From positions 124,001 through 188,000 of the forward strand of contig JAGXRK010000001.1 in the NCBI GenBank assembly GCA_018335755.1: a stretch of DNA of 64,000 bases, in the 5' to 3' direction. Each line of letters starts with the position of its first letter. Position 1 is the stretch's first letter. This DNA is from Ignavibacterium sp. Lineage in GTDB: Bacteria > Bacteroidota > Ignavibacteria > Ignavibacteriales > Ignavibacteriaceae. Positions 53,266 through 62,972 of this stretch are shown here, piece after piece. The notes under the pieces are model-generated. The model was not told the DNA's origin, ran no database searches, and saw only the letters and a list, made by a program, of their open reading frames with translations. A program made the position numbers and the translations under genes.

Positions 53266-55503
53266 TTAACGAATCAATATCATTTTCCTTGTTTGAATAT
53301 TTGTACCTGCTTTAAGTTGATAAAAGTAGATGCCGGATGCCGGATGCTCGTTACTTGATTCTGACTTGAACTCAACTTCGTATCTGCCTGCCGGTTTGTA
53401 TTCATCAACAAGGGTTACAACTTCTTTACCAAGAACATCAAAAACCTTCAAGCTTACAAAACCGCTTACCGGTAACTGATAACTGATTATAGTATTCGGG
53501 TTAAATGGATTAGGATAATTCTGTTCCAGTTTAAATGACACAATTTTGCCGTCATCATCGTGATTAACCGAGGATATTCCGTTCTTAAAGGTCACATCCA
53601 TGCTGTCAATCGTATAATTCTCATTCGGATCGAATGCCATCACATAAATTCTATAAACCCCGTCAAGATAGTCAGCAGTGTTGAGTGCCAGATCCTTATC
53701 TTCGATTGAAATTAAAGAATCCCCGTTATTATTAGTGATGATATGATAGTAACCTCTTACCGGGTTCATCCAGCTTGGTGATGGAAAGGTCTGATCGCGC
53801 TTATATAAAACAGTTGCATAAGGTTCGTAATGCCCGGAGTTATACATTGAATAACTATGAGTTAATACGTGTGATAAGGCTGTATCAAGAATCAATTCAC
53901 CGTCATCCACGCGTTTTATCCAGTAATTAATTTTATATGCAGGCTGCTGCCATTCAGAATCACCTATATAATCAACAACTTTTACAAGAATGTCAACTTC
54001 TCCAAATAAGCTGTCCGGTGATAAATAAGTGCTTGTTTCATTTATATAAAATCCAAATTTAGAATCAGGAAAAACATTTTCAATTTCCGGCAGAGAGTCG
54101 TCGTGAACAGGTGTCAAAGCAAGCAAAGGATTAAAATTAATACCCCATTCGTTATCATCATACAACCAGACAAGCCCGGTATCCCTAATCTCAACAAAAT
54201 GGATATGACCCCATTCATTAGTCCAGTAAATTATATCACCAAGGTAATCATATTGTTCAACAGTATCGCCAATATCAAAAGCTATTGTATTCTCAACAAG
54301 ATGGGCGTAAAGCCAGCCGTCTGAATAATCCGCAACATTGGAATCGCTTATTGCAATTCGCCAGTATAATTCTCCACCGAGTGTCAGTACACATTTTACA
54401 ACGCCGCCTTTAACAGCATATGTCGGCTCATCAATTGGAGTAATGATATCCAATCCCTGATGAAGATAAGACCACTCAGAACCTCCTCCCATATGCTGTT
54501 CATAGTGATTCCATACAGTATGGGTTGTGTCAGTTGGATAAAATGGCCAAGGAATTGGTTCATATTGATTTCGTTTTTCAAGTGTAGAATTATCAGGTTT
54601 GGTGTTTTTTAGAATTCTGAATTGACCCGTTTTAATTTCTTTTATATCTCCGGTTAAAGAATATTTATTAATACTACCCTTGGTTAATTCTTTGGTTTTC
54701 GTTTGAACACCTGCAAAAATATTTCCATCCATAAATTTTAGATCACGAAAAGAATTGTTGCCGCCTATCTTATCATAAAATTTTACCTTCCCATCTGAGA
54801 CATCATAGATTATCAGATTGTACTTGTCGATTACTCCGACAAAATCATTATCTATCGAAAGCAATACCTTCCGTGGCAATTCAATATTATAATCTATCGT
54901 TCTAATTAAACTGCCTTGTTTATAAACTTCTAATTTTTTTTCATCTGCAATTGCAATTGCTTCATCATTATTATCAAAAGAAAAAGCAAGTCCTTTTGGA
55001 TATTCAAATTCAGAGTTAGCAATAAAGTTATAAGTATAAATTTTTTGTCTGTCCCTTACTGCAAAAGCATTCCCGGATTCAGAAAACTGAAAGGCATTTG
55101 CACTAGAAAAAGTTCTTTCCAAGAACATATTACCTTGAGCTGAAAAGAATCTTAGAGTGAGTTCTCCTCTGAAATGAAAAGTATGATCATAAACCACCAT
55201 TATTCCTGAATTGGATATTTCCACATCAGCACCAGGGACTTTTGATAAATGATAAACGGGATAATTGTTATCATAAAAAGTGAGATTATAAAGTTCGCGA
55301 TTTTCATCCGTTACAGCACCGATGGAATAAGTACATTTGTATTGTCTGTTCTCTGAGTATCGTACACCTGGTTCAATTTCGGTTGATCGGACTATTGTAC
55401 CATTAATTGATGCGGTATAATTATCCAGGATGCTCTGAGCATTCGCAGGAGAATAAAAAGATGAGTATAAAGAGGTAAGTAATAGAATTATTATAGTCTT
55501 CAT
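53266..55503 (-). CDS. T9SS-secreted protein with M23-like metallopeptidase domain
   Basis: 745 aa. Signal peptide (IIILLLTSLYSSFYSPANA), then a beta-rich region of about 260 residues, then an M23/LytM-like domain: H348-QGL-D352, LYAHLVEN and H433-I-H435, the metal ligand set of this family. M23 enzymes cleave peptidoglycan cross-bridges. A beta-sandwich-rich stretch follows, and the end LEQNYPNPFNPNTIISYQ...KMILIR is a T9SS sorting domain. If active it acts outside the cell. Confidence 0.84.
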   Translation of the reverse strand: MKTIIILLLTSLYSSFYSPANAQSILDNYTASINGTIVRSTEIEPGVRYSENRQYKCTYSIGAVTDENRELYNLTFYDNNYPVYHLSKVPGADVEISNSGIMVVYDHTFHFRGELTLRFFSAQGNMFLERTFSSANAFQFSESGNAFAVRDRQKIYTYNFIANSEFEYPKGLAFSFDNNDEAIAIADEKKLEVYKQGSLIRTIDYNIELPRKVLLSIDNDFVGVIDKYNLIIYDVSDGKVKFYDKIGGNNSFRDLKFMDGNIFAGVQTKTKELTKGSINKYSLTGDIKEIKTGQFRILKNTKPDNSTLEKRNQYEPIPWPFYPTDTTHTVWNHYEQHMGGGSEWSYLHQGLDIITPIDEPTYAVKGGVVKCVLTLGGELYWRIAISDSNVADYSDGWLYAHLVENTIAFDIGDTVEQYDYLGDIIYWTNEWGHIHFVEIRDTGLVWLYDDNEWGINFNPLLALTPVHDDSLPEIENVFPDSKFGFYINETSTYLSPDSLFGEVDILVKVVDYIGDSEWQQPAYKINYWIKRVDDGELILDTALSHVLTHSYSMYNSGHYEPYATVLYKRDQTFPSPSWMNPVRGYYHIITNNNGDSLISIEDKDLALNTADYLDGVYRIYVMAFDPNENYTIDSMDVTFKNGISSVNHDDDGKIVSFKLEQNYPNPFNPNTIISYQLPVSGFVSLKVFDVLGKEVVTLVDEYKPAGRYEVEFKSESSNEHPASGIYFYQLKAGTNIQTRKMILIR

Positions 55504-55638
55504 TTTTGAATCCCGTTCTAAGATATTGTTTACAGAAACATAGATTATTTCCGGTAATAATGCAAAGCAAAATAGAGTTAGTCAGTTTTTCGTTTTGTAA
55601 ATTCTCAGTTTATTAAACTTGGTAATTCAGTATACGTA

Positions 55639-55826
55639 CGACCCCCATCAGGGTCGGGAATTGTTTTTTTTAGGTTCTTTTATAAACGTGTGATGGCTTC
55701 GCCATCATAGATTGAGCTGACAACAAGTGTTTATAAATTTCACTGATAAGAGATTCTTCATCCTGAAAGGATGAAACATTTATAGAAAAATTATTCAGAA
55801 GCATTACAACGATGCTGAAGGCATCG
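55639..55826. repeat. Array of four small hairpins
   Basis: CGACCC/GGGTCG (55639-55656), TGATGGC/GCCATCA (55691-55707), TTCATCC/GGATGAA (55757-55775) and CGATGC/GCATCG (55810-55826), spaced about 52-66 bp with TTTATA between them. This fills most of the 419-bp gap before the TraB gene; no coding sequence seen. Confidence 0.7.
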
Positions 55827-55922
55827 CACATCTGACAATCAATATATTTTTATACCAATCTTATCGCTTCTTTCATTAAATTTGCTTTTCAATTTTACAA
55901 GGAAATAATTACGGAAAATTCA

Positions 55923-57122
55923 TTGGTATCAGAAAACAAAATAATTGAAGAAAAGTACGGTGAAGATGTTCAGGTTATCACCAAAGATGATAAGCAGTAT
56001 ATTATTGTAGGAACTGCTCATATCTCTCGTCAATCTGCAGATCTTGTTAAACGGGTTATTGAAGAAGAAAAGCCGGATGTTGTATGTGTCGAGCTTGATG
56101 AAAAAAGATTTAAGGCTTTATCAGAAAAGAACCGCTGGGAAAATCTTGATCTGAAAACAATAATCAGGGAAAAACAACTCAGTACTTTGATGATAAATCT
56201 CGTGCTTGCTTCCTATCAGAAAAAACTTGGTGAAAAACTCGGAGTATCTCCGGGCACAGAATTATTAGAAGCAACTAAAACAGCTCAGGCTAATAACATT
56301 CCAATTGAACTTTGTGACAGGGAAGTGCGGATAACACTTCGGCGTGCCTGGCGCTCAATGAGCTTCTGGCAGAAAATAAAATTTATGACTGGTGGACTTG
56401 CAGGGCTTTTTGAAGATCAGGAATTAACAGAAGAAAAACTTGCAGAGCTTAGAAGCAAAGACGTCCTTTCCGAAATGATGGAGGAGCTTGGCAAAGCGCT
56501 GCCTGTATTAAAACGTGTACTTATTGATGAACGTGACACCTACATTGCCGAGAAAATGAAACGTGCAAACGGGAAGATAATTGTTTCCGTTGTTGGCGCC
56601 GGACACGTTAAAGGAATTATAAATCACTTTAATGAAGACCAGAATGTTAAGCTTGATGAGATAGAGCAGATTCCGCCCGCATCACCGATTGTAAAAATTA
56701 TTGGCTGGGCAATTCCCGCTATAATTATCGGCTCTATAATTTACATAGGAATGAGCAAAGGGCTTGCAGAAGCCGGTGATAATGCCTTGTTCTGGTTTCT
56801 TGCAAACGGTATTCCGAGTGCATTGGGTGCTTTAGTTGCCATTGCACATCCGGTAACAATTTTAGTTTCATTTTTTGCTGCACCGTTTACAAGTCTTACT
56901 CCGGTAATCGGAGCCGGATATGTGGCCGCTTTTATACAGGTATACTTCCAGCCGCCTGTGGTAAAAGAGTTCCAATCGGTAACAACTGATTTTAATAAAC
57001 CTGCACAGTGGTGGAAAAATAAACTGTTAAAAGTATTTCTTGTTTTTATTCTTACAAGTCTTGGCAGCGTGGTTGGTACTTACGTGGGATTTTTTGAGAT
57101 TGTATCGAATGTATTTAAGTGA
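55923..57122 (+). CDS. TraB/GumN-type membrane protein
   Basis: 399 aa. N-terminal cytosolic TraB domain: IIVGTAHISRQSADLVKRVIEEEKPDVVCVELDEKRF, IELCDREVRITLRRAWR and VVGAGHVKGI; C-terminal half has about four transmembrane helices. Similar proteins are called TraB pheromone-shutdown relatives. Start is TTG at 55923 (no ATG precedes the domain); ACGGAAAA lies upstream. Confidence 0.83.
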   Translation: MVSENKIIEEKYGEDVQVITKDDKQYIIVGTAHISRQSADLVKRVIEEEKPDVVCVELDEKRFKALSEKNRWENLDLKTIIREKQLSTLMINLVLASYQKKLGEKLGVSPGTELLEATKTAQANNIPIELCDREVRITLRRAWRSMSFWQKIKFMTGGLAGLFEDQELTEEKLAELRSKDVLSEMMEELGKALPVLKRVLIDERDTYIAEKMKRANGKIIVSVVGAGHVKGIINHFNEDQNVKLDEIEQIPPASPIVKIIGWAIPAIIIGSIIYIGMSKGLAEAGDNALFWFLANGIPSALGALVAIAHPVTILVSFFAAPFTSLTPVIGAGYVAAFIQVYFQPPVVKEFQSVTTDFNKPAQWWKNKLLKVFLVFILTSLGSVVGTYVGFFEIVSNVFK

Positions 57123-57226
57123 AAATTGAAATAAATATTAAAATTTTACCTCTAAATATTTTTTCGTTTACTACTCCAATTTATTATTTGAAAAGTTGGA
57201 AATGTTTCTTAAAATTTATAAGTTAT

Positions 57227-57874
57227 TTAAAAATTCCCAATTGATAAATCTATCATAGCGCCGAAAAAACTTCTCTTTGCATTTATATTTCCAAAACCTG
57301 CAATACCTAAACTGACAAACTTAAATGGCTCGATTTTAAAATATGTTTCTATAGGGATACTTAGTTGTTCAATTTTTATGCTCTCATATAATTTATGTTG
57401 AATAAGCATTCCTCGTTCAATTCCATTGATATACCCAATGCCTGCTAAAAAACCAATTGTCATATTATGTATTCGATAAGGGTAACAGTACAACATGGCA
57501 ATTTCATAGAATTTCAATGGGGGTTCTTCAAAATGATACCCGCCGGTACTAAATTGAAATTCGTCTGCTTTTAAGTATCTAAATGAAAAAATGTTTTGAT
57601 TGTACTCATAAGATATTCCAAGTTTAATAGTTGGACCAAAATAAGATTTGCCAATACCTGCATTAAACCAGTATTTGGTAATTGTCTGGTCAATTACAAA
57701 ATCTTCGTAGGTAGCCATATTAGATATGTATTTGTCATTTTCAACTAAGAATATTCCTTTTATCTCTTCATAATTATTTATATAAGGATAATGTAGGGTA
57801 TTATTATCCGGCTTATGCTGAGCCAATATTGTATTGATGGCAATCACGATAAAAAGCCATAGTAACTTTTTCAT
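57227..57874 (-). CDS. Hypothetical exported protein, beta-barrel-like
   Basis: 215 aa. Signal peptide (LLWLFIVIAINTILA) then alternating aromatic strands (YWFNAGIGKSYFGPTIKLGISYEYN, FSFRYLKA, IGFLAGIGY, FVSLGIAGFGNI), suggesting a small outer-membrane barrel. No recognised family. The 282-bp gap upstream (57875-58156) has nothing notable. Confidence 0.6.
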   Translation of the reverse strand: MKKLLWLFIVIAINTILAQHKPDNNTLHYPYINNYEEIKGIFLVENDKYISNMATYEDFVIDQTITKYWFNAGIGKSYFGPTIKLGISYEYNQNIFSFRYLKADEFQFSTGGYHFEEPPLKFYEIAMLYCYPYRIHNMTIGFLAGIGYINGIERGMLIQHKLYESIKIEQLSIPIETYFKIEPFKFVSLGIAGFGNINAKRSFFGAMIDLSIGNF

Positions 57875-58156
57875 TTTAGTCTCAGTTTGATCTAATTATT
57901 AATTTGTTAGACTTTAATTTCATTAATTTTCTGCCAAATATTGTTTAAGAGATTAACTTATAAATATAATATTATTAACACGATTATATTCGCCGAAAGG
58001 TTGTTAAGCGTGTTTAATAGATATGATAAACTACAATAGGGTTTCATTTCCCCTTCCTATTTTATTTTTACTATAGTAAATAAAAAGAAAATAAGATTAA
58101 AAACAAAGCAGTTGTTTATAAACTGCAATTGTTAACTTTTAAAGCATCATATTACA

Positions 58157-60343
58157 TCAAAAGTAATACAAATACTTAATCTTAAACACACCAGCTCTGT
58201 CTGTTATATGCATTCTGTTAGGAAGAATATTATCATTCATATCGTACTCATCACTTCTGTCACGGAATTCATTGTAAGCAAAGTATATCCAGCTCTTCGG
58301 AAGGAAGTTCCAGCTGAATAAAAATCCTATTATTATCCTTTCCATTTTATCCGTTGATTTTATAAACACGTTATCAACATACATTCTTAAATTCAAATCG
58401 TTAATAGGGGTAAGTGAAAAATAGGGACGTGCATTAAATGCAATGTCATCAACATTATTATCGGGATCGATTTCGATAAACATACGATAACTCGTTCCTA
58501 TCTGAAGCTCGTCGATAATACGATAACTTCCGGATGCGCCGACCCACGAATAATAACCCAGATAGTCTCTTCTGAAATTATAAGTTTTTGAATAACCGCC
58601 GTATAAGTTTGCTCCCCATTTTGGTGATATATCATACCACGAGCTGAACGTAAGTTCATACGAGTCGTATAAAACATCTTCATCCCTGCTTTTGCCGGCA
58701 GATATGTTTGTTTCAAATCCCCATTGATTTCTGAACTGAACATTTAACCCAAGAACGCCCAGACGGTCGGTATAATCATCAGCTTTTTCATAACCAAGAT
58801 GAACTCCGCCATAAAGCATAGTGCTTCTTACATAGCCATCATCAAAATACCAGATGGGTCCGGTTATAGCAGTCAAAGTACCTGTCCCTTTCCAGGGAAC
58901 AAATCCAACCTGGTTAATTTCAAAATCATTTCCTATGTACCTTGTGCGTGCTAATGCAACCCATCGCTCACCGAAACTTGTAAACCCTGCCGAAAAAGCG
59001 TAATCACCTTTATCATTTTCAATTGATCTTGCAACCTGGTAAGCAAGCTGCCAGTCAGAAGTGCGGAATGCGCCGTCAATGTCAATTACTCCGTAAGTAT
59101 TTCCTTCGGTCATCTTTCCGACAAACAGCATACCTATGTTTGAGTTGCTAAGAATAGTTTTTTTAATTCTGCCGGATACAAAAGAAGCTTGCGGTTCTGT
59201 TCTGTTTTCATTATCAAACTTATAATTTGTTTTACCGGTTAATGCATAGAAGCCACCGTACTCCCAATCGTCCTGTCTGCCGAAAGCCTTTGTACCCACA
59301 ATTAATGGTACCTGTGATCCGTCAGGAAGAAGTTTACCGATTCTTCTTGTGTACATAAGTTCTAATGGTTCATAGAATCCCGAACCTCTTTGTTTTCCTG
59401 CGGGCATAAATATTTCATTACCCTCGGTGAAGAATGGTCTTCGTTCGGAAAAGTAAGATTCATACCTGCTTATGTTAAATGAAAAAGGATCGGCTTCGAT
59501 TTGTGCAAAATCGGGATTGGCTGTTAATTGAAAAGTTAATTGCTGTGATGGATTGAAGAAAATATCCAGTCCTGCTTCCGGATCGAATTTGTATTTTCCA
59601 TCATTGATGTATTTAATTTTAGAAATTCCTACAGGATAAATCTCTAGATTAAGTCCGGTTACGGTAGGTCTAAAATCTGAGAACATCAGTCTTCCAAACT
59701 TGGAGACTCGCTGACCTTCGTTTTTTTCATACCTGCACCAGTACTGATCTTCCGAAAGCCATGGAATCCATCTATCGAAATCAACTCCCCACTCTGTAAT
59801 ATTTTTATCATACTTAATAGATTTATATGGGATCTTCATTTCAACAACATAACCCCAGTCATAGACTTTAGCATCGCCGAACCAGATTCCATCCCAGTTA
59901 TAATCCCGGTTTCGTCCATCATCAAGCAGACGTGAATCCATTTTAACACCGCTTGCGGCAACAGCAAATTTATAAGCTGATTGTTTATCGCCAAAAGTAT
60001 CAATCATAAAAGATACAATATCGCCGCCGAACTGATCGTGCAGTCCTGTTGATGTTTGGATTTTTTCTTTATCGTCATAACAGATCATTAAGCAGTAAAT
60101 TGCTTCATCGGTAGTAAGAACTTTGGCAACAGTTCTTCTTGAAACAGGCTGATTATAATATGGTAGCAGTTGAAAAAAGTTATCCGCTGAATCAGCAACA
60201 CTCCATACATCATCAATAATACCGTCAATTTTAATTTCAACATCAACTTTTTTCACATAAAGAAATTTATTGCTGTTGGGATTTTGGGTGGCGATAGTAA
60301 ATTGAGAAATGATTATTAGTAATAGTAGTAGAATTATCTTCAT
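58157..60343 (-). CDS. DUF5916 outer-membrane protein with CBM9-like domain
   Basis: 728 aa. Signal peptide, then a carbohydrate-binding-module-9-like domain (about 30-220: KIDGIIDDVWSVADSADNFFQ... TDEAIYCLMICYD) and a long beta-barrel DUF5916 region with FTEGNEIFMPAGKQRGSGFYEPLELMYTRRIGKL. DUF5916 proteins are widespread in Bacteroidota and may bind or cleave exogenous ligands; specific role unknown. Confidence 0.87.
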   Translation of the reverse strand: MKIILLLLLIIISQFTIATQNPNSNKFLYVKKVDVEIKIDGIIDDVWSVADSADNFFQLLPYYNQPVSRRTVAKVLTTDEAIYCLMICYDDKEKIQTSTGLHDQFGGDIVSFMIDTFGDKQSAYKFAVAASGVKMDSRLLDDGRNRDYNWDGIWFGDAKVYDWGYVVEMKIPYKSIKYDKNITEWGVDFDRWIPWLSEDQYWCRYEKNEGQRVSKFGRLMFSDFRPTVTGLNLEIYPVGISKIKYINDGKYKFDPEAGLDIFFNPSQQLTFQLTANPDFAQIEADPFSFNISRYESYFSERRPFFTEGNEIFMPAGKQRGSGFYEPLELMYTRRIGKLLPDGSQVPLIVGTKAFGRQDDWEYGGFYALTGKTNYKFDNENRTEPQASFVSGRIKKTILSNSNIGMLFVGKMTEGNTYGVIDIDGAFRTSDWQLAYQVARSIENDKGDYAFSAGFTSFGERWVALARTRYIGNDFEINQVGFVPWKGTGTLTAITGPIWYFDDGYVRSTMLYGGVHLGYEKADDYTDRLGVLGLNVQFRNQWGFETNISAGKSRDEDVLYDSYELTFSSWYDISPKWGANLYGGYSKTYNFRRDYLGYYSWVGASGSYRIIDELQIGTSYRMFIEIDPDNNVDDIAFNARPYFSLTPINDLNLRMYVDNVFIKSTDKMERIIIGFLFSWNFLPKSWIYFAYNEFRDRSDEYDMNDNILPNRMHITDRAGVFKIKYLYYF

Positions 60344-60471
60344 AATAATTTTCCGGTAATTGACTACTAAAAAATAACTAAACCATCAGAATTGATTTGT
60401 AGTATTATGATGGACGGTTAAAACAGAAATCGAACAAATAATTTGAGTATGCACAAATAAAATACTAACAG

Positions 60472-60500
60472 TAAAAAAAAGCGCTCACAATGGAGCGCTT
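60472..60500 (-). terminator. Terminator of the RRM gene
   Basis: Minus strand AAGCGCTC-CATTGT-GAGCGCTT followed by a T-run. Confidence 0.85.
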
Positions 60501-60525
60501 GTAGAACAGGACACTAAAAAAACTC

Positions 60526-60777
60526 TTAGTTTTTAGGCTTTGCTTCGCTAACGATGATGTTGCGGCCTTTGAGCTCAGAACCATTTAATGCCTGGATCGC
60601 AGCAGTAGCTTCAGATTCATTTTCAAATTCAACGAATCCGAATCCTCTTGATCTGCGAGTCTCCTTATCTGTTACAACTTTAGCGGAAAGAACATTTCCA
60701 TGCGGAGCAAAAGCTGCCTGGAGTTCTTCGTCACTAATGGACCAGGGAAGACTACCAACGAAAAGTTTAGTACTCAC
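60526..60777 (-). CDS. Single-RRM RNA-binding protein
   Basis: 83 aa, a single RNA-recognition motif. RNP2 LFVGSL (5-10) and RNP1 RGFGFVEF (44-51). These small proteins in Bacteroidota and cyanobacteria bind single-stranded RNA and often respond to temperature. Start GTG at 60777. The leader up to 61110 (333 bp) holds no gene; it has an 8-bp ATGATTGG triplet at 60988-61013. Confidence 0.93.
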   Translation of the reverse strand: MSTKLFVGSLPWSISDEELQAAFAPHGNVLSAKVVTDKETRRSRGFGFVEFENESEATAAIQALNGSELKGRNIIVSEAKPKN

Positions 60778-61110
60778 AAAAAGAACCTTTAATTAATTGA
60801 ACAAAAATGCGCCTTTCGACGCGGTGAAAAATAAAAATTTTAACTTAAGAAACAAATTATTTTTATTAATTAAATGCCAAAAAAGCCTATAATTACAGGG
60901 GTTTATCTACAATTGAGACATTTTTATATGATAATTTGAATTTGCCGGTTCCCAGTTGTTATAAAATAGCTTAATTAATTGTGCTTTGGGATGATTGGAT
61001 GATTGGATGATTTAGAATGAATTATTATTATTCACAAATCAGACTTTATAAAATATCTTTTATTTTAACTTATCATAGATAATTAATCTTTAACTCAACA
61101 TGAACTTAAA

Positions 61111-62469
61111 TTAAGTATTTCTTCCAATTGTCAATTCAACTGCCTGCGATAAATTTTCAACGAACGCAATTTTCAATTTCCCGGAAGATTTTATTCCCTT
61201 CTCATTTCCCGATGGAATAATTGCTCTTGTGAATCCAAGTTTTTCAGCTTCCTGTATTCTTTTTTCAATATTGCCCACACTTCTTATTTCACCTCCAAGA
61301 CCTACTTCACCTATAACTACTGTTTGATTGTCGACAACTCTGTTTAACAAACTTGCAGCAGTGCTTATACAGACTGCCAGATCGACTGCAGGTTCCTGAA
61401 TTCGTAAACCACCGGCCATATTTAAGAAAACATTTGCAGAAGAAACTCTTATGTTCGCTCTTTTTTCCAGAACTGCAAGAAGAATCGATAATCGTCTCTG
61501 ATCAAATCCTGTTGATACTCTTTGCGGATAGCCATAATTAGATGGAGTTACTAATGCCTGAACTTCAAGCAAAATTGGTCTTGTTCCTTCCATGCTTGAA
61601 GTAATTACTGAACCCGGAGTTTGTTTTTCTCTTTCGCTTAAAAACAATTCGCTTGGATTAGTAACTTCTCTTAAACCTACTTCATGCATTTCAAAAACAC
61701 CGATTTCATTCGTACTTCCGAACCTGTTCTTTTGAGCACGTAATATTCTGAATGAATGATTAGATTCTCCTTCAAACTGAATGACTGTATCAACAATGTG
61801 TTCTAGTAATTTTGGTCCGGCAATCATTCCTTCTTTTGTAACGTGACCAATGATTATTACGCTGTAATTTTTTTTCTTTGCTTCTTCCATGAGCAGGGAA
61901 GTGCATTCACGAATCTGTGTAATTGTACCGGGAGAATTTTCAAGTTCGCTTCTGTACATTGTTTGAATAGAATCAATAATAACTACTGCAGGATCAAGAT
62001 TGTTTATTGATGCGATTATCTGTCCAAGCTCTGTTTCTGCGAGAACATAAAATTCATCTGACGTAATTTTTAATCTTGATGAACGAAGTTTTATTTGTTT
62101 TTCTGATTCCTCACCGGTTACATAAAGTACTTTGTTCTTAATGTTTGCAGATGCCTGCATCGCAAGTGTTGATTTACCAATACCGGGATCGCCTCCGAGA
62201 AGTACTACACTGCCTGGCATTAATCCGCCACCCAGTACCCGGTCAAATTCTGTAATACCGGTTTTTATTCTATCTTCCTCTGTGGCGGTAATTTCGGTTA
62301 TCTTGTGAAAGGAAACTTTCTGCGGGACTTTAAAGGATTTTCTTCTTCCTGTTTCAATCAACTCTTCTGTGAAGGAATTCCAGCTATCGCATTCGGGACA
62401 TTTACCCAGCCAGCGCACCGACTCGTATGCGCAGTTTGAACAGATGTATTTAATTTTTGACTTTGACAT
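61111..62469 (-). CDS. radA: DNA repair protein RadA
   Basis: 452 aa. Zinc finger C10, C13, C24, C27; RecA-like ATPase with Walker A GGDPGIGKST (K99); the RadA KNRFG motif at 247-251; and a Lon-like C-terminal domain (TPSNYGYPQRVSTGFDQRRLSILLAVLEKR). Acts in homologous recombination and fork repair. Confidence 0.97.
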   Translation of the reverse strand: MSKSKIKYICSNCAYESVRWLGKCPECDSWNSFTEELIETGRRKSFKVPQKVSFHKITEITATEEDRIKTGITEFDRVLGGGLMPGSVVLLGGDPGIGKSTLAMQASANIKNKVLYVTGEESEKQIKLRSSRLKITSDEFYVLAETELGQIIASINNLDPAVVIIDSIQTMYRSELENSPGTITQIRECTSLLMEEAKKKNYSVIIIGHVTKEGMIAGPKLLEHIVDTVIQFEGESNHSFRILRAQKNRFGSTNEIGVFEMHEVGLREVTNPSELFLSEREKQTPGSVITSSMEGTRPILLEVQALVTPSNYGYPQRVSTGFDQRRLSILLAVLEKRANIRVSSANVFLNMAGGLRIQEPAVDLAVCISTAASLLNRVVDNQTVVIGEVGLGGEIRSVGNIEKRIQEAEKLGFTRAIIPSGNEKGIKSSGKLKIAFVENLSQAVELTIGRNT

Positions 62470-62479
62470 AAGCGCTTTT

Positions 62480-62519
62480 TTACCATTAAGATACTAAGAG
62501 CACTTAGTTTCACTAAGAG
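62480..62519. repeat. Left inverted repeat beside the GxxExxY gene
   Basis: TTACCATTAAGATACTAAGAGCACTTAG. The reverse complement of the right repeat begins TTACCACTAAGGTACTGAGAGCAC, so the two are imperfect inverted repeats of about 40 bp. Confidence 0.65.
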
Positions 62520-62926
62520 TCAGGTAGTTTAGCAAATTCTTCGGTTACTAATGGAACTAAGTGGTCTTTTATATTTTCGCAATGAAAGTTAATTAATAAT
62601 CCTTTTGGCTTCCCTGTAAGTTTTAAATATGATAATAATTGAGCTTTGTAAACCGGAATTATAACTTCAACTGCTTTTAATTCTATAATTATAAAATCAT
62701 TCACTAGTAAATCCAGAATAAGATTAGTTCCAAGATCTTTACCTTTATTAATGATTGGAACCGGAACTTGTCTTTGTACATAAAATCCATTAGAATTTAA
62801 TTCATCCACAAAACAAGTCTCATAAACTGATTCCAATAATCCCGGACACAATTGTTTATGAACCTCAATAGCACAACCCACAATTTTATAAGAAAGCTCG
62901 TTTATATATTTTCTAGTTATTTGCAT
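62513..62926 (-). CDS. GxxExxY family protein
   Basis: 137 aa. Namesake motif G29-LLE32-SVY35, with the conserved NDFIIIELKAVEVI nuclease-like segment and QLLSYLKLTGKPKGLLINF. GxxExxY proteins are small, repeat-associated and of unknown function; the ELK segment recalls restriction-endonuclease-like folds. It sits between radA and alaS, flanked on both sides by inverted repeats. Confidence 0.88.
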   Translation of the reverse strand: MQITRKYINELSYKIVGCAIEVHKQLCPGLLESVYETCFVDELNSNGFYVQRQVPVPIINKGKDLGTNLILDLLVNDFIIIELKAVEVIIPVYKAQLLSYLKLTGKPKGLLINFHCENIKDHLVPLVTEEFAKLPDS

Positions 62927-62967
62927 TTCTAAGTGTTCCTTAGTGCTCTCAGTACCTTAGTGGTAAA
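62927..62967. repeat. Right inverted repeat beside the GxxExxY gene
   Basis: TTCTAAGTGTTCCTTAGTGCTCTCAGTACCTTAGTGGTAAA, the counterpart of the left repeat. Together they bracket the gene as a compact unit. Confidence 0.65.
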
Positions 62968-62972
62968 GTATG

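Noticed and set aside
55600..55922. Transposase remnant around the hairpins
   Set aside because: No coding frame; only short palindromes are visible.
60988..61013. ATGATTGG triple repeat as regulatory element
   Set aside because: A short simple repeat with no link to a promoter or gene.
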